From Citrobacter enshiensis (GTDB taxonomy: Bacteria > Pseudomonadota > Gammaproteobacteria > Enterobacterales > Enterobacteriaceae): a stretch of 64,000 nt of DNA. The notes below the pieces were generated by a model. That model saw nothing but the letters and a program-made list of their open reading frames with translations, made no database searches and had not been told where the DNA came from. The stretch covers positions 2,852,001 to 2,916,000 of the forward strand of contig NZ_CP119862.1 in assembly GCF_029338175.1 (NCBI RefSeq). The letters run 5' to 3'. The position numbers were made by a program, and so were the translations under genes. Positions 19,309 to 26,343 of the stretch are shown piece by piece; the stretch's first letter is position 1; each line of letters starts with the position of its first letter.

Positions 19309-19791
19309 ATGACCACCTTTCATCAACTGACTGCCACCAGCCTGCGTGGCCAGCTCATCTCTATGGCCGACTACGCGGGTAAACTGGTTCTGGTGGTTAA
19401 TACCGCCAGCCATTGTGGCTTCACGCCACAATACGCAGGCCTTGAAGCGCTCTACAAGAAGTACGCCGCCCAGGGGCTGGTGGTACTTTGTTTCCCCTGC
19501 AACCAGTTCGGTAAGCAGGAACCCGGCGGCGCCGACGAAATCGCGCAGACCTGTCACATCAACTACGGTGTGAGCTTCCCGATGTTCGAGAAAGTGGAGG
19601 TCAACGGCGCCGCTGCGCACCCGGTGTTTCGTTATCTGAAAGAAGAATTGCCCGGCGTGCTGGGTGGGCGGATCAACTGGAACTTCACTAAGTTCCTGAT
19701 CGGACGCGACGGCAAACCGATCAGGCGTTTTGCACCGTTCACCACCCCAGAGAAAATGGAAGCCGCAATCCTTGCTGCACTTAAAATCTAA
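19309..19791 (+). CDS. Glutathione-peroxidase-family thiol peroxidase
   Basis: 160-residue peroxidase of the GPx fold. The start at 19309 (MTTFHQLTA) follows a GAGG site; the frame is open 15 codons upstream. The catalytic tetrad is visible: C36 (NTASHCGFTPQ; Cys, not selenocysteine), Q66 in FPCNQFG, and W124-N125 (INWNFTKF). C82 could be the resolving cysteine for thioredoxin-type recycling. It is distinct from the usual BtuE (183 residues) of E. coli. Its upstream neighbour is the broken ohr, which suggests a hydroperoxide-detoxification role. Confidence 0.88.
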   Translation: MTTFHQLTATSLRGQLISMADYAGKLVLVVNTASHCGFTPQYAGLEALYKKYAAQGLVVLCFPCNQFGKQEPGGADEIAQTCHINYGVSFPMFEKVEVNGAAAHPVFRYLKEELPGVLGGRINWNFTKFLIGRDGKPIRRFAPFTTPEKMEAAILAALKI

Positions 19792-20037
19792 GTGATCCTG
19801 TAATCCGAGCCATTCCCTTTTAGAGAGCACTGATGATATCCGTGCGAGGTCAATTTCCGCTCTTCGCTGTGAGTTCAATCGATGGATGCAACACGCTGGT
19901 TAAACCGCTTCGTGCCACATGCGGTCCTTAATCAGATGCTTCACAATGAATGGGTAACCGATTGATTGTTTTAACAGAGCGCACGGACTGATGTTATATT
20001 GTAACGCTCTGCCCCTGAAAATATATAAGGAGTGAAC

Positions 20038-20253
20038 GTGCAGCCAGGAATGAAGGAAAAAATCATCAGAACGTGTGAAGCAAAAATTGCTTCTAAGGGC
20101 AGCAATGTAGGGCTTTCATTCTATGCCTTTTTTGCCAATAAAAATGATGATCCTGAACTGCTGATGGAGGTTGCGCATTGGTGGATTATGGAGATGAAAC
20201 TAGATCACTTTGAAAAGGCAGAAAGGATAAAATCCCTCGTTTTAGCCATGTAG
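20038..20253 (+). CDS. Small conserved-looking soluble protein of unknown function
   Basis: 71 codons from a GTG at 20038. The AAGGAG site at 20027-20032 lies five bases before this GTG and overlaps the alternative GTG at 20032, so it decides the start. The product (MQPGMKEKIIRT...) is a charged, helical, soluble protein with an aromatic core (SFYAFFANKNDDPELL, HWWIMEMKLDHFEKA). It looks like a DUF-type small protein, but I cannot name the family safely. The region 19792-20037 upstream carries only a possible promoter. Confidence 0.6.
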   Translation: MQPGMKEKIIRTCEAKIASKGSNVGLSFYAFFANKNDDPELLMEVAHWWIMEMKLDHFEKAERIKSLVLAM

Positions 20254-20740
20254 CGTGTCTGTGGCTATAGGTTCTTCTGAAGCAATGGGTTTAGCAGAGG
20301 ACTGACTTAACCCGGTTACTGACCTGACGGATGTAATGAGTGTCCGCTCCTCGCTCTAAACAGACATAGCTAATCTCAAGATTGGCTATGAATTCGTATC
20401 ATCAGTTACTGGAAAGCGTTGAGATGACTAAATCGCTTATCTTCAAATCGCTACACTTTTGCCTACCTGTGTTTTCCGCCAGCCAATGGATTTAACGTAT
20501 TCATTCAGTGGCGTACTTTGTTCTGAACCCATGTCAGCAGACCTCCATTTACGTGTTGTATCCCATAGCCGAACACACCTCTGATTTCTTCATGCAGAGC
20601 AGCCTCAGACAGATGAGTGATCCGGTGCTGATTCTGTTTACGACCACAGTCAACAAACGCCTCATTAAATACCCTTCAAACCATCAGGGTTTGTGAAATC
20701 CGCCATAATTAGTAGGGATATTCAAAGGTAGGAGACAATC
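20254..20740. other. 487-bp region without a recognisable gene
   Basis: Only short open frames without ribosome binding sites are present, the longest 62 codons at 20508-20696. No repeat, IS end or known motif was seen. The last bases contain the ribosome binding site (AGGAGA) of the following oxidoreductase gene. Confidence 0.5.
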
Positions 20741-22126
20741 ATGAAGGAGTTACTAAAGCTAAATATCGACGAGTTCAAAACTCACTTCCTGGGGGAGGTG
20801 ATTCTTCCTGACGATGCAGGCTACGACGAGGTGCGCCAGATCTGGAACGCCATGATCGACCGCAAACCCGCGCTGATCGCCCGCTGCACGTCGCCTGAGG
20901 ATGTCGTCCAGGCCATAGAATTTGGACGAACGCAAAATCTCCTCATTTCGATCCGAGGAGGTGGACACAATATCGCGGGCAATGCCGTGTGCGACGACGG
21001 CCTAATGATCGACCTCTCGCTGATGAAGAAAGTGCAAGTGGACCTTGCAACCAACAGGGCTAGCGTTGAACCTGGCTGCACCCTTGGCGATTTTGATAAG
21101 GTGGTGCAGGCACATGGCCTTGCCACGCCACTGGGCATCAACTCGACCACAGGTGTGGCCGGCCTGACGCTCGGCGGCGGGTTCGGCTGGCTGAGTCGCA
21201 AGTACGGTATGACAATAGACAATCTGCTCTCCGCGGAGGTCGTTACGGCAGATGGCAGCCAACTGCACGCCAGCGAATCAGAAAACTCGGATCTCTTTTG
21301 GGGGTTGCGGGGTGGAGGTGGCAACTTCGGTGTTGTTACTTGCTTCGAATTCCAACTCCATCCCGTCGGGCCGAATGTATTGAGTGGACTCATCGTGTTT
21401 CCGTTTGATCAGGCAAAGCCCGTTATCTCGCAGTTCGCCCAATTCACCGAGACGATGCCGGAAGAGCTCAATGTTTGGATGGTAACGCGCAAGGCGCCTC
21501 CGCTACCTTTCCTGCCCGAGGACGTTCACGGGAAAGAGATGGTCGCGCTCGCGCTGTGCTATGTGGGCGACCCTAAAGAGGGCGAGAAGCTTATTGAGCC
21601 ATTACGCGGGTTTGGTACGGTGCTCGGCGAGCACATCGGAGTGCAGCCCTATATCGCCTGGCAGCAGGCATTCGACCCGCTATTGTCAAAAGGGGCGCGC
21701 AACTACTGGAAGTCGCACAACTTTTCGCAACTCAGTGAGGGGGTTATCGATGCCATCATCGAATACGCCGCCAGGTTGCCGTCACCCCAGTGTGAGATAT
21801 TCATCGGGACAATTGGAGGCCAGACGGCCAACGTCTCGCCCGAAGCAATGGCCTACTCAAGTCGGGATGCCAACTACGTGATGAATGTGCACGGTCGCTG
21901 GGAGTCAGCCACAGAGGATGAGCACTGCATTACCTGGGCGCGCGAATTCTTCGCTAAATCACAACCGTTTGCCAGCAGCGGTGCATACATCAACTTCCTC
22001 ACCCAGGAGGAGACTGACCGCATCGCCTTCGCTTACGGTGCGACCTGGAATCGACTAGTGGAGCTCAAGAAAAAGTACGACCCGACGAACCTCTTCCGGA
22101 TGAATCAGAACATCAAGCCGGAATGA
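20741..22126 (+). CDS. FAD-linked oxidoreductase of the berberine-bridge-enzyme type
   Basis: 461-residue flavoprotein with a PCMH-type FAD-binding domain (about 40-215) and a C-terminal BBE segment (KYDPTNLFRMNQNI). The covalent FAD attachment His is H76 in RGGGHN. The second, cysteinyl link found in many family members is absent: TTGVAGLTLGGGFGW has no Cys. It is therefore probably mono-covalent. Such enzymes oxidise sugars, alcohols or secondary metabolites; the substrate is unknown. GC content and codon use differ from both neighbours, and an attC-like hairpin follows 12 bp after the stop. Confidence 0.87.
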   Translation: MKELLKLNIDEFKTHFLGEVILPDDAGYDEVRQIWNAMIDRKPALIARCTSPEDVVQAIEFGRTQNLLISIRGGGHNIAGNAVCDDGLMIDLSLMKKVQVDLATNRASVEPGCTLGDFDKVVQAHGLATPLGINSTTGVAGLTLGGGFGWLSRKYGMTIDNLLSAEVVTADGSQLHASESENSDLFWGLRGGGGNFGVVTCFEFQLHPVGPNVLSGLIVFPFDQAKPVISQFAQFTETMPEELNVWMVTRKAPPLPFLPEDVHGKEMVALALCYVGDPKEGEKLIEPLRGFGTVLGEHIGVQPYIAWQQAFDPLLSKGARNYWKSHNFSQLSEGVIDAIIEYAARLPSPQCEIFIGTIGGQTANVSPEAMAYSSRDANYVMNVHGRWESATEDEHCITWAREFFAKSQPFASSGAYINFLTQEETDRIAFAYGATWNRLVELKKKYDPTNLFRMNQNIKPE

Positions 22127-22137
22127 GACCAGGTATT

Positions 22138-22199
22138 GCGCCTGACAGCAGTATGTCGCCAGCACGCTACGCGTACTGCGGATGCTAAACGTTAGGCGC
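22138..22199 (+). repeat. attC-like imperfect hairpin (possible integron cassette recombination site)
   Basis: Outer arms GCGCCTGAC (22138-22146) and GTTAGGCGC (22191-22199) pair with one mismatch. Inner arms GCAGTA and TACTGC pair perfectly. The arrangement, a GTTAGGC right core with nested inverted repeats and a total of 62 bp just behind a gene stop, is that of a short integron attC. Against it, the spacer between L' and R' looks long and the left core has G where A is usual. No integrase or matching GTTRRRY core was seen upstream of the gene. Confidence 0.4.
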
Positions 22200-22700
22200 A
22201 GTAACGACGCGCATTTATTGGCCACGCAGTTGCCAGTCGACACCTATTTTGGGGTTGAGATGGATATCGACGTGATCCTCATTTCGAACAGCAATTTTGT
22301 CTGCACTGTTCGCTCTTAGCCGACTGCCAGTGTCATGCGTTTGCCCGCTCCGTGCCAGAAGCGGACGTCGTAGAGGCCTCTAATGATAACTATTACTTTC
22401 TCTTTTGCCGTTTTTATCTTTTAACGTGTGCTGAAAATCCCTTTCACTGTTTAAGAGCATAACTGTGTACTTTAAGCAGAATTCATCCGCGCGATTTTGG
22501 GCGGGGTAAGTCGGGGACTTCATCGTCTTCGGGGTAAAGCGGTGCTGAGGGGCGCAGAAGCGGTGCGGTGAACTGGTGTTATGTTAAATATGTGTGATTG
22601 TCATACTACAACGGGACGTAATGGTAAATGACTGGCTTAATATCCGTTTAAAGTTTTACTCGTCTGAGTCGATAAAAAAAGGATTAACAGAAACTGTAAG
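22200..22700. other. 500-bp region without a gene; left copy of a direct repeat
   Basis: No coding frame with a ribosome binding site was found. 22560-22586 begins GCGGTGCGGTGAAC and is repeated in similar form at 23317-23345, on the other side of the lipoprotein gene. The right part is AT-rich and should hold the lipoprotein promoter. Confidence 0.5.
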
Positions 22701-22709
22701 GTGATGCGC

Positions 22710-23243
22710 ATGTATGGAAAGCTGGTCGTTACGGGAATAATGGTAACCTTGTTGAGTGGATGTACGGCGGGGTTTAGGCCTTCGCTGGAAGACTATAAAG
22801 GTTCAGATGCTGCTCGGGTTCGTGCTCCATCTAATGGCAATACCGCTCTGCAATTTTACGAAAAACAGATAAGTGGTTGTTATAAAAAAGTTTTAGAGCG
22901 TCGGATTACGACTGGTCTGGCTATTATCGGTATTCCTGTCACAGGAAATAAAAAAATTGGAATGCCAGAGTCACCTAACAACATGGGCGTTTTCATCAAT
23001 GAATTTACTCTCAAGCCGGGGCAACTGGTGACGGTAATTCATTATTGGACCCAGGCTGGGTACTCTCAAAATACAGACCAGTCTGTCTCCGCAAGATTCA
23101 TTCCTCAGCCAAATCATGATTACGATATCGTCGTTACTGGCTCAGAATTTTCCGGAGATAAGGTATCGGTAAAAGATCTGGATCCAGGCGCTAAGATAGT
23201 GGAATGGGAAGGCAAGTACTGCCCGTCCAGTGTTTTCGATTAA
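22710..23243 (+). CDS. Predicted lipoprotein of unknown function
   Basis: 177-residue protein with a lipoprotein signal peptide: MYGKLVVTGIMVTLLSGC, lipobox LLSGC, Cys at residue 18. The TAAGGTG site places the start at ATG 22710; GTG 22701 and ATG 22704 overlap that site. The mature part has two further cysteines (ISGCYKK and GKYCPSS) that could form a disulfide, and beta-rich sequence. No Asp at +2, so outer-membrane sorting is likely. I do not recognise the family. A terminator follows, and a direct repeat flanks the gene. Confidence 0.75.
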   Translation: MYGKLVVTGIMVTLLSGCTAGFRPSLEDYKGSDAARVRAPSNGNTALQFYEKQISGCYKKVLERRITTGLAIIGIPVTGNKKIGMPESPNNMGVFINEFTLKPGQLVTVIHYWTQAGYSQNTDQSVSARFIPQPNHDYDIVVTGSEFSGDKVSVKDLDPGAKIVEWEGKYCPSSVFD

Positions 23244-23285
23244 TGGCATGGCGCTGGTCATCTTCTGTACGGCATTAATCTGGTT

Positions 23286-23314
23286 TTAAGCCCGCCTGTG
23301 GAGTGGGCTTTTTC
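23286..23314 (+). terminator. Terminator after the lipoprotein gene
   Basis: AAGCCC...GGGCTT stem followed by TTT, 43 bp past the lipoprotein stop. Confidence 0.7.
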
Positions 23315-23316
23315 AT

Positions 23317-23345
23317 GCGGTGCGGTGAACGGATGCTATGGTTAA
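23317..23345 (+). repeat. Right copy of direct repeat flanking the lipoprotein gene
   Basis: It begins with the same 14 bases, GCGGTGCGGTGAAC, as 22560-22573, then continues with about 80 percent identity for another 12-15 bases. The copies are 757 bp apart in the same orientation, with the lipoprotein gene between them. Confidence 0.7.
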
Positions 23346-23479
23346 TCGATTTGAAATCTGAACGGTTTAACTCAACTCAGGATGCCTCGCAGTTCTTCAT
23401 GTCTTCATTATGATCTGGCAACCTTCATTCAGGCCGGTAGTGGACTGACCCCGCCCCGGTAGACAATCCTGCCCCATAG

Positions 23480-23575
23480 CTGAAACTGTTTCCTGGTGAC
23501 CACGATCCACGTACGCCGATGAGGGAAAATACCATCAATAAGGCGCTGCACACGATGGCCTTAGCGCTCTGTAAG
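23480..23575 (+). pseudogene. Fragment of a P4-type tyrosine integrase
   Basis: The reading frame gives LKLFPGDHDPRTP followed by MRENTINKALHTMAL. This is the piece of P4/CP4-family integrases that normally reads like LFPGxxDPRKPMSENTINKALRxMGY and lies before the HGFR active-site motif. A TAG stop lies immediately upstream in frame, and the homology ends after about 32 codons, so only a scar remains. The 87-codon open frame starting at 23519 is this scar plus unrelated sequence and is not a gene. It points to an integrative-element origin of the island. Confidence 0.65.
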
Positions 23576-23803
23576 CAGTGCAGCGGCAACGTTAATAGTC
23601 GGTGTTTTTGCCTGGATTATCACTTTTGTTTCTCTTGTCTTATGTATTATTGCTGCGGTTCAATATTGAGAATAAAAAACAAAAGAACCAGAAGAAATTT
23701 TGGAAATAATTTATCCACAATGTTAACCATTGATGAAATTAAAGTAACATCTCGTAAAATTGGAGTTTTTCATTTCTCATAGACGAGAATTTACATATCA
23801 TGA

Positions 23804-23841
23804 TATAATGTGACAGAAAAACACGCAGGTTATTAACCTGC
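23804..23841 (+). promoter_or_regulatory. Extended -10 promoter and leader hairpin of the yeeN-like gene
   Basis: TGATATAAT (23801-23809) is an extended -10. Its transcript would begin shortly before the perfect hairpin GCAGGTT-ATT-AACCTGC (23825-23841), which lies in the leader. Codon 1 follows after GAGGAG (about 23863-23868). Confidence 0.5.
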
Positions 23842-23877
23842 TAGTAATGTAAATAAATTTTTGAGGAGACTATTCCA

Positions 23878-24594
23878 GTGGGACGTAAATGGGCCAATAT
23901 TGTTGCTAAAAAAACGGCTAAAGACGGTGCAACGTCTAACGTATATGCAAAATTCGGTGTAGAAATCTATGCCGCTGCTAAACAAGGTGAACCAGATCCA
24001 GAATCAAACTCATCTTTAAAATTCGTTATTGAACGAGCGAAACAAGCACAAGTTCCAAAGCACGTTATTGATAAAGCAATTGATAAAGCCAAAGGTGGCG
24101 GAGATGAAACGTTCGTGCCAGGCCGTTATGAAGGCTTTGGACCAAATGGTTCAATGATTATCGCTGAAACATTGACTTCAAATGTTAACCGTACGATTGC
24201 TAATGTCCGCTCAATTTTCAATAAAAAAGGCGGGAATATCGGTGCGGCAGGTTCTGTCAGCTATATGTTTGACAATACTGGAGTGATTGTATTTAAAGGA
24301 ACAGACCCTGATCATATTTTTGAAATTTTGCTTGATGCTGAAATTGAGGTTCGTGATGTAACCGAAGATGAAGGAAACATCGTTATTTATACTGAACCTA
24401 CAGACCTTCACAAAGGAATTGCAGCTCTAAAAGCAGCTGGAATTACTGAATTCTCAACAACAGAATTAGAAATGATTGCACAATCAGAAATTGAACTTTC
24501 ACCAGAAGATTTAGAAATCTTTGAAGGACTTGTTGATGCCCTTGAAGATGACGATGATGTTCAAAAAGTATATCATAACGTTGCAAATCTCTAA
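23878..24594 (+). CDS. yeeN: YebC/PmpR-family protein of the YeeN (Gram-positive-like) branch
   Basis: 238-residue protein of the YebC/TACO1 family, whose members act as DNA-binding regulators or help ribosomes through proline stretches. The GTG start (read [17 protein letters not shown]) follows a GAGGAG site. Family motifs visible: [41 protein letters not shown] and SVSYMFD. It is clearly AT-richer than the backbone, with many AAA, ATT and GAA codons. In sequence it resembles the streptococcal/lactococcal and E. coli YeeN branch rather than enterobacterial YebC. I infer horizontal transfer from a Firmicute-like source. Confidence 0.85.
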   Translation: MGRKWANIVAKKTAKDGATSNVYAKFGVEIYAAAKQGEPDPESNSSLKFVIERAKQAQVPKHVIDKAIDKAKGGGDETFVPGRYEGFGPNGSMIIAETLTSNVNRTIANVRSIFNKKGGNIGAAGSVSYMFDNTGVIVFKGTDPDHIFEILLDAEIEVRDVTEDEGNIVIYTEPTDLHKGIAALKAAGITEFSTTELEMIAQSEIELSPEDLEIFEGLVDALEDDDDVQKVYHNVANL

Positions 24595-24607
24595 TTATAA
24601 ATTAAAG

Positions 24608-24634
24608 AAATCTGTCATTATGGCAGATTTTTTA
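24608..24634 (+). terminator. Terminator after the yeeN-like gene
   Basis: AAATCTG...CAGATTT stem followed by TTTT, 13 bp after the stop codon. Confidence 0.8.
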
Positions 24635-24676
24635 ACTTATAAATTTGTATAAAAAAAGCATATCTAGCCAAATATA

Positions 24677-24872
24677 TTGATTATAAAAAATAGATAAAAA
24701 CTACTATCACCCAAAAGAAATCACATTAATTGAAATTCCTGGTCTTAACTATCTGGTGATAGACGGCAAAGGAGCACCTGCAAGTTCAGTTTTTCAAAAG
24801 GCGATTCAATGTTTATATGCGACGGCTTATATGATTTCATATGCCTTACCGAAGTCCATATTTTTCAATTGA
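24677..24872 (+). pseudogene. Truncated GyrI-like (small-molecule-binding) domain gene
   Basis: After small frame changes, the translation reads DYKK, then IDKNYYHPKEITLIEIPG, then LNYLVIDGKGAP and FQKAIQCLYATAYMISYALPKS. This is the N-terminus of Gram-positive GyrI-like proteins of about 200 residues (pattern DYKK...P..I..IP...FL.IDGKG.P). There is no ATG, because the expected start reads TTG and is out of frame. The homology stops after about 60 residues where IS3 debris begins. It is AT-rich like the preceding yeeN-like gene, so both were probably acquired together. Confidence 0.6.
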
Positions 24873-24878
24873 AAATTT

Positions 24879-24941
24879 AATGATATTCTGCGTCAGGCTT
24901 CAGCGTACTTTGCGCTGACGGAGGTCGACCGCCATGGTAAG
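24879..24941 (+). mobile_element. IS3-family OrfA 3'-end fragment
   Basis: The frame gives NDILRQASAYFALTEVDRHGK. This resembles the C-terminus of IS3-family OrfA proteins (pattern NEILRxASAYFAxAELDR). Only about 21 codons are left, with no inverted repeats. It abuts an OrfB fragment in the opposite orientation. Confidence 0.5.
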
Positions 24942-25064
24942 TATCAAATCACGTTGTTTCAGTAGTGCTTTATCCTCTCCACGATGGCGTTGCCCCAGTG
25001 TCACATAGCATATCGCACTGCGCCGATGCTCTTCGTTATACTGTAAGTATCCCAGCAAAGCGAA
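24942..25064 (-). mobile_element. IS3-family OrfB (integrase) C-terminal fragment
   Basis: The minus-strand frame reads LQYNEEHRRSAICYVT, then GQRHRGEDKALLKQRD. This matches the end of IS3-family integrases (pattern YNxEHRHSAIxYVTPxQRHxGEDxALLxxR). The catalytic DDE residues are absent, so it is inert debris. From here to 25247 nothing else was recognised; about 180 bp is empty. Confidence 0.6.
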
Positions 25065-25247
25065 CCATTATCTTTCAGAGATCTTCAGGCCTGCGGATTA
25101 GTTTACCTTTAAAGCGAACTTCTGCTTCTCGCTCATAACCGACGTCATGCCCCGAGCCTGCCAGATATAGTCATTTGTTTACACCAAAAGTGTGTAATTC
25201 ATTAATAAGCATACGCCTCTGTTGAGGTGATCATATTTACTATGCCA

Positions 25248-26159
25248 CTACAACCAGTTATACCGAGTGCAATGATCGCGCAAGAGATCGAGAAAACGGC
25301 GAGCAGTGTTGGTGAGGGGCGATTTTTGTGAATAGAGAACGCAATATTGTGCCTGCGGCAGGTTGTCGATCGGCAATATTGCCAGTTGTTGTTGAAACCA
25401 GATGGAACGCACCATCGCTCTGGCAACCACCACCAGATACCCCGTCTCCAGTACCATATTCATGCCGCTAATAAATGAGTCAGTATGTACTGCAGGAGTG
25501 ATCAGATGCTGATAAAGTTCACTCCATTCCAACTGTACCTGTTGGTAATACCCCATATCCGTTTTTGGCAATATCCATTTCGCCTCTGTCAACTCAGCGA
25601 ATGTAGAAGACCGGGACAGCGGATTATCTTTGTGAGAAATAATGCAAAATTCGGCGCTAAACAGTGGCTCACAGATTAAATCATCTAACGGCAATTCCGG
25701 ACAGACGGTACCGACAGCAAAGTCCAGTCGCCCTTCCCGCAACGCAGGCAGCAGCGTAGAGAGTTGTGCTTCATGAATGAATACATTGGATTGCGAAAAG
25801 GATTGGCGAAACGCATCTACAAGCGCCGGTAAGACAGTGAGGGAAAGTAATGAGGAGCAACCAATAGCTACACTGCCTTGCTTAAGTTGATCGAGTTGCT
25901 GAATTTCATGAGCGGCGCGCTGGAGCTCTTCAAGAATCAACTGCATACGATGCGAAAAGGCCCGCCCCGTTTCGGTCAGCGTCATTCCATTGCTGCTGCG
26001 AATGATTAACTGGGTTTGCAGTACCTGTTCCAGTTCCCGAATGGTGCGACTCACCGCCGGTTGCGATTGCCCAAGCGCCCGCGCAGCCCCTCGAATGCTG
26101 CCACTACGAATCACCTGCTGAAAGACCTTCAACTGCTGAATCTTGGGTAAGTAGCGCAT
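25248..26159 (-). CDS. LysR-family regulator, TdcA-like
   Basis: 303-residue LysR-type transcriptional regulator. The N-terminal helix-turn-helix is at about residues 18-45 (SGSIRGAARALGQSQPAVSRTI). The effector domain shares EAQLS..LPALR.GRLDFAVGT and LPKTDMGYY with TdcA, the threonine-degradation regulator. It is divergent from an MFS/M20 pair with 184 bp between, the usual position of a LysR activator for its target operon. The inducer is unknown. Confidence 0.85.
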   Translation of the reverse strand: MRYLPKIQQLKVFQQVIRSGSIRGAARALGQSQPAVSRTIRELEQVLQTQLIIRSSNGMTLTETGRAFSHRMQLILEELQRAAHEIQQLDQLKQGSVAIGCSSLLSLTVLPALVDAFRQSFSQSNVFIHEAQLSTLLPALREGRLDFAVGTVCPELPLDDLICEPLFSAEFCIISHKDNPLSRSSTFAELTEAKWILPKTDMGYYQQVQLEWSELYQHLITPAVHTDSFISGMNMVLETGYLVVVARAMVRSIWFQQQLAILPIDNLPQAQYCVLYSQKSPLTNTARRFLDLLRDHCTRYNWL

Positions 26160-26267
26160 CCTGTGCCCTATCAGAAAAAAACATCACCGATTAAAAATTA
26201 GTATCTTATGCCCCTTCAATAAAGTCGATAATTTCAATGGCGCAAGCACTTATATACAACATCATAA

Positions 26268-26283
26268 AGTGACTCAAGTCACA
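26268..26283 (+). promoter_or_regulatory. CRP-cAMP binding site candidate
   Basis: AGTGA-CTCAAG-TCACA matches the TGTGA-N6-TCACA consensus at nine of ten positions. It lies 61 bp upstream of the MFS start, between the divergent lysR and MFS genes. It suggests catabolite control of the module. Confidence 0.6.
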
Positions 26284-26343
26284 CAAAATACACGCCACCC
26301 TATTCATTGGTTTTCCGGGTGATAATTAAAAGGAATACATCCG

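Noticed and set aside
19141-19878. 245-codon open frame on the minus strand opposite ohr/gpx
   Set aside because: It overlaps the clear gpx coding sequence with its catalytic residues on the other strand; no ribosome binding site.
23519-23782. 87-codon open frame considered as a gene
   Set aside because: Its first codons are the integrase scar, and the rest is cysteine/phenylalanine-rich sequence without homology, running into the yeeN promoter region.
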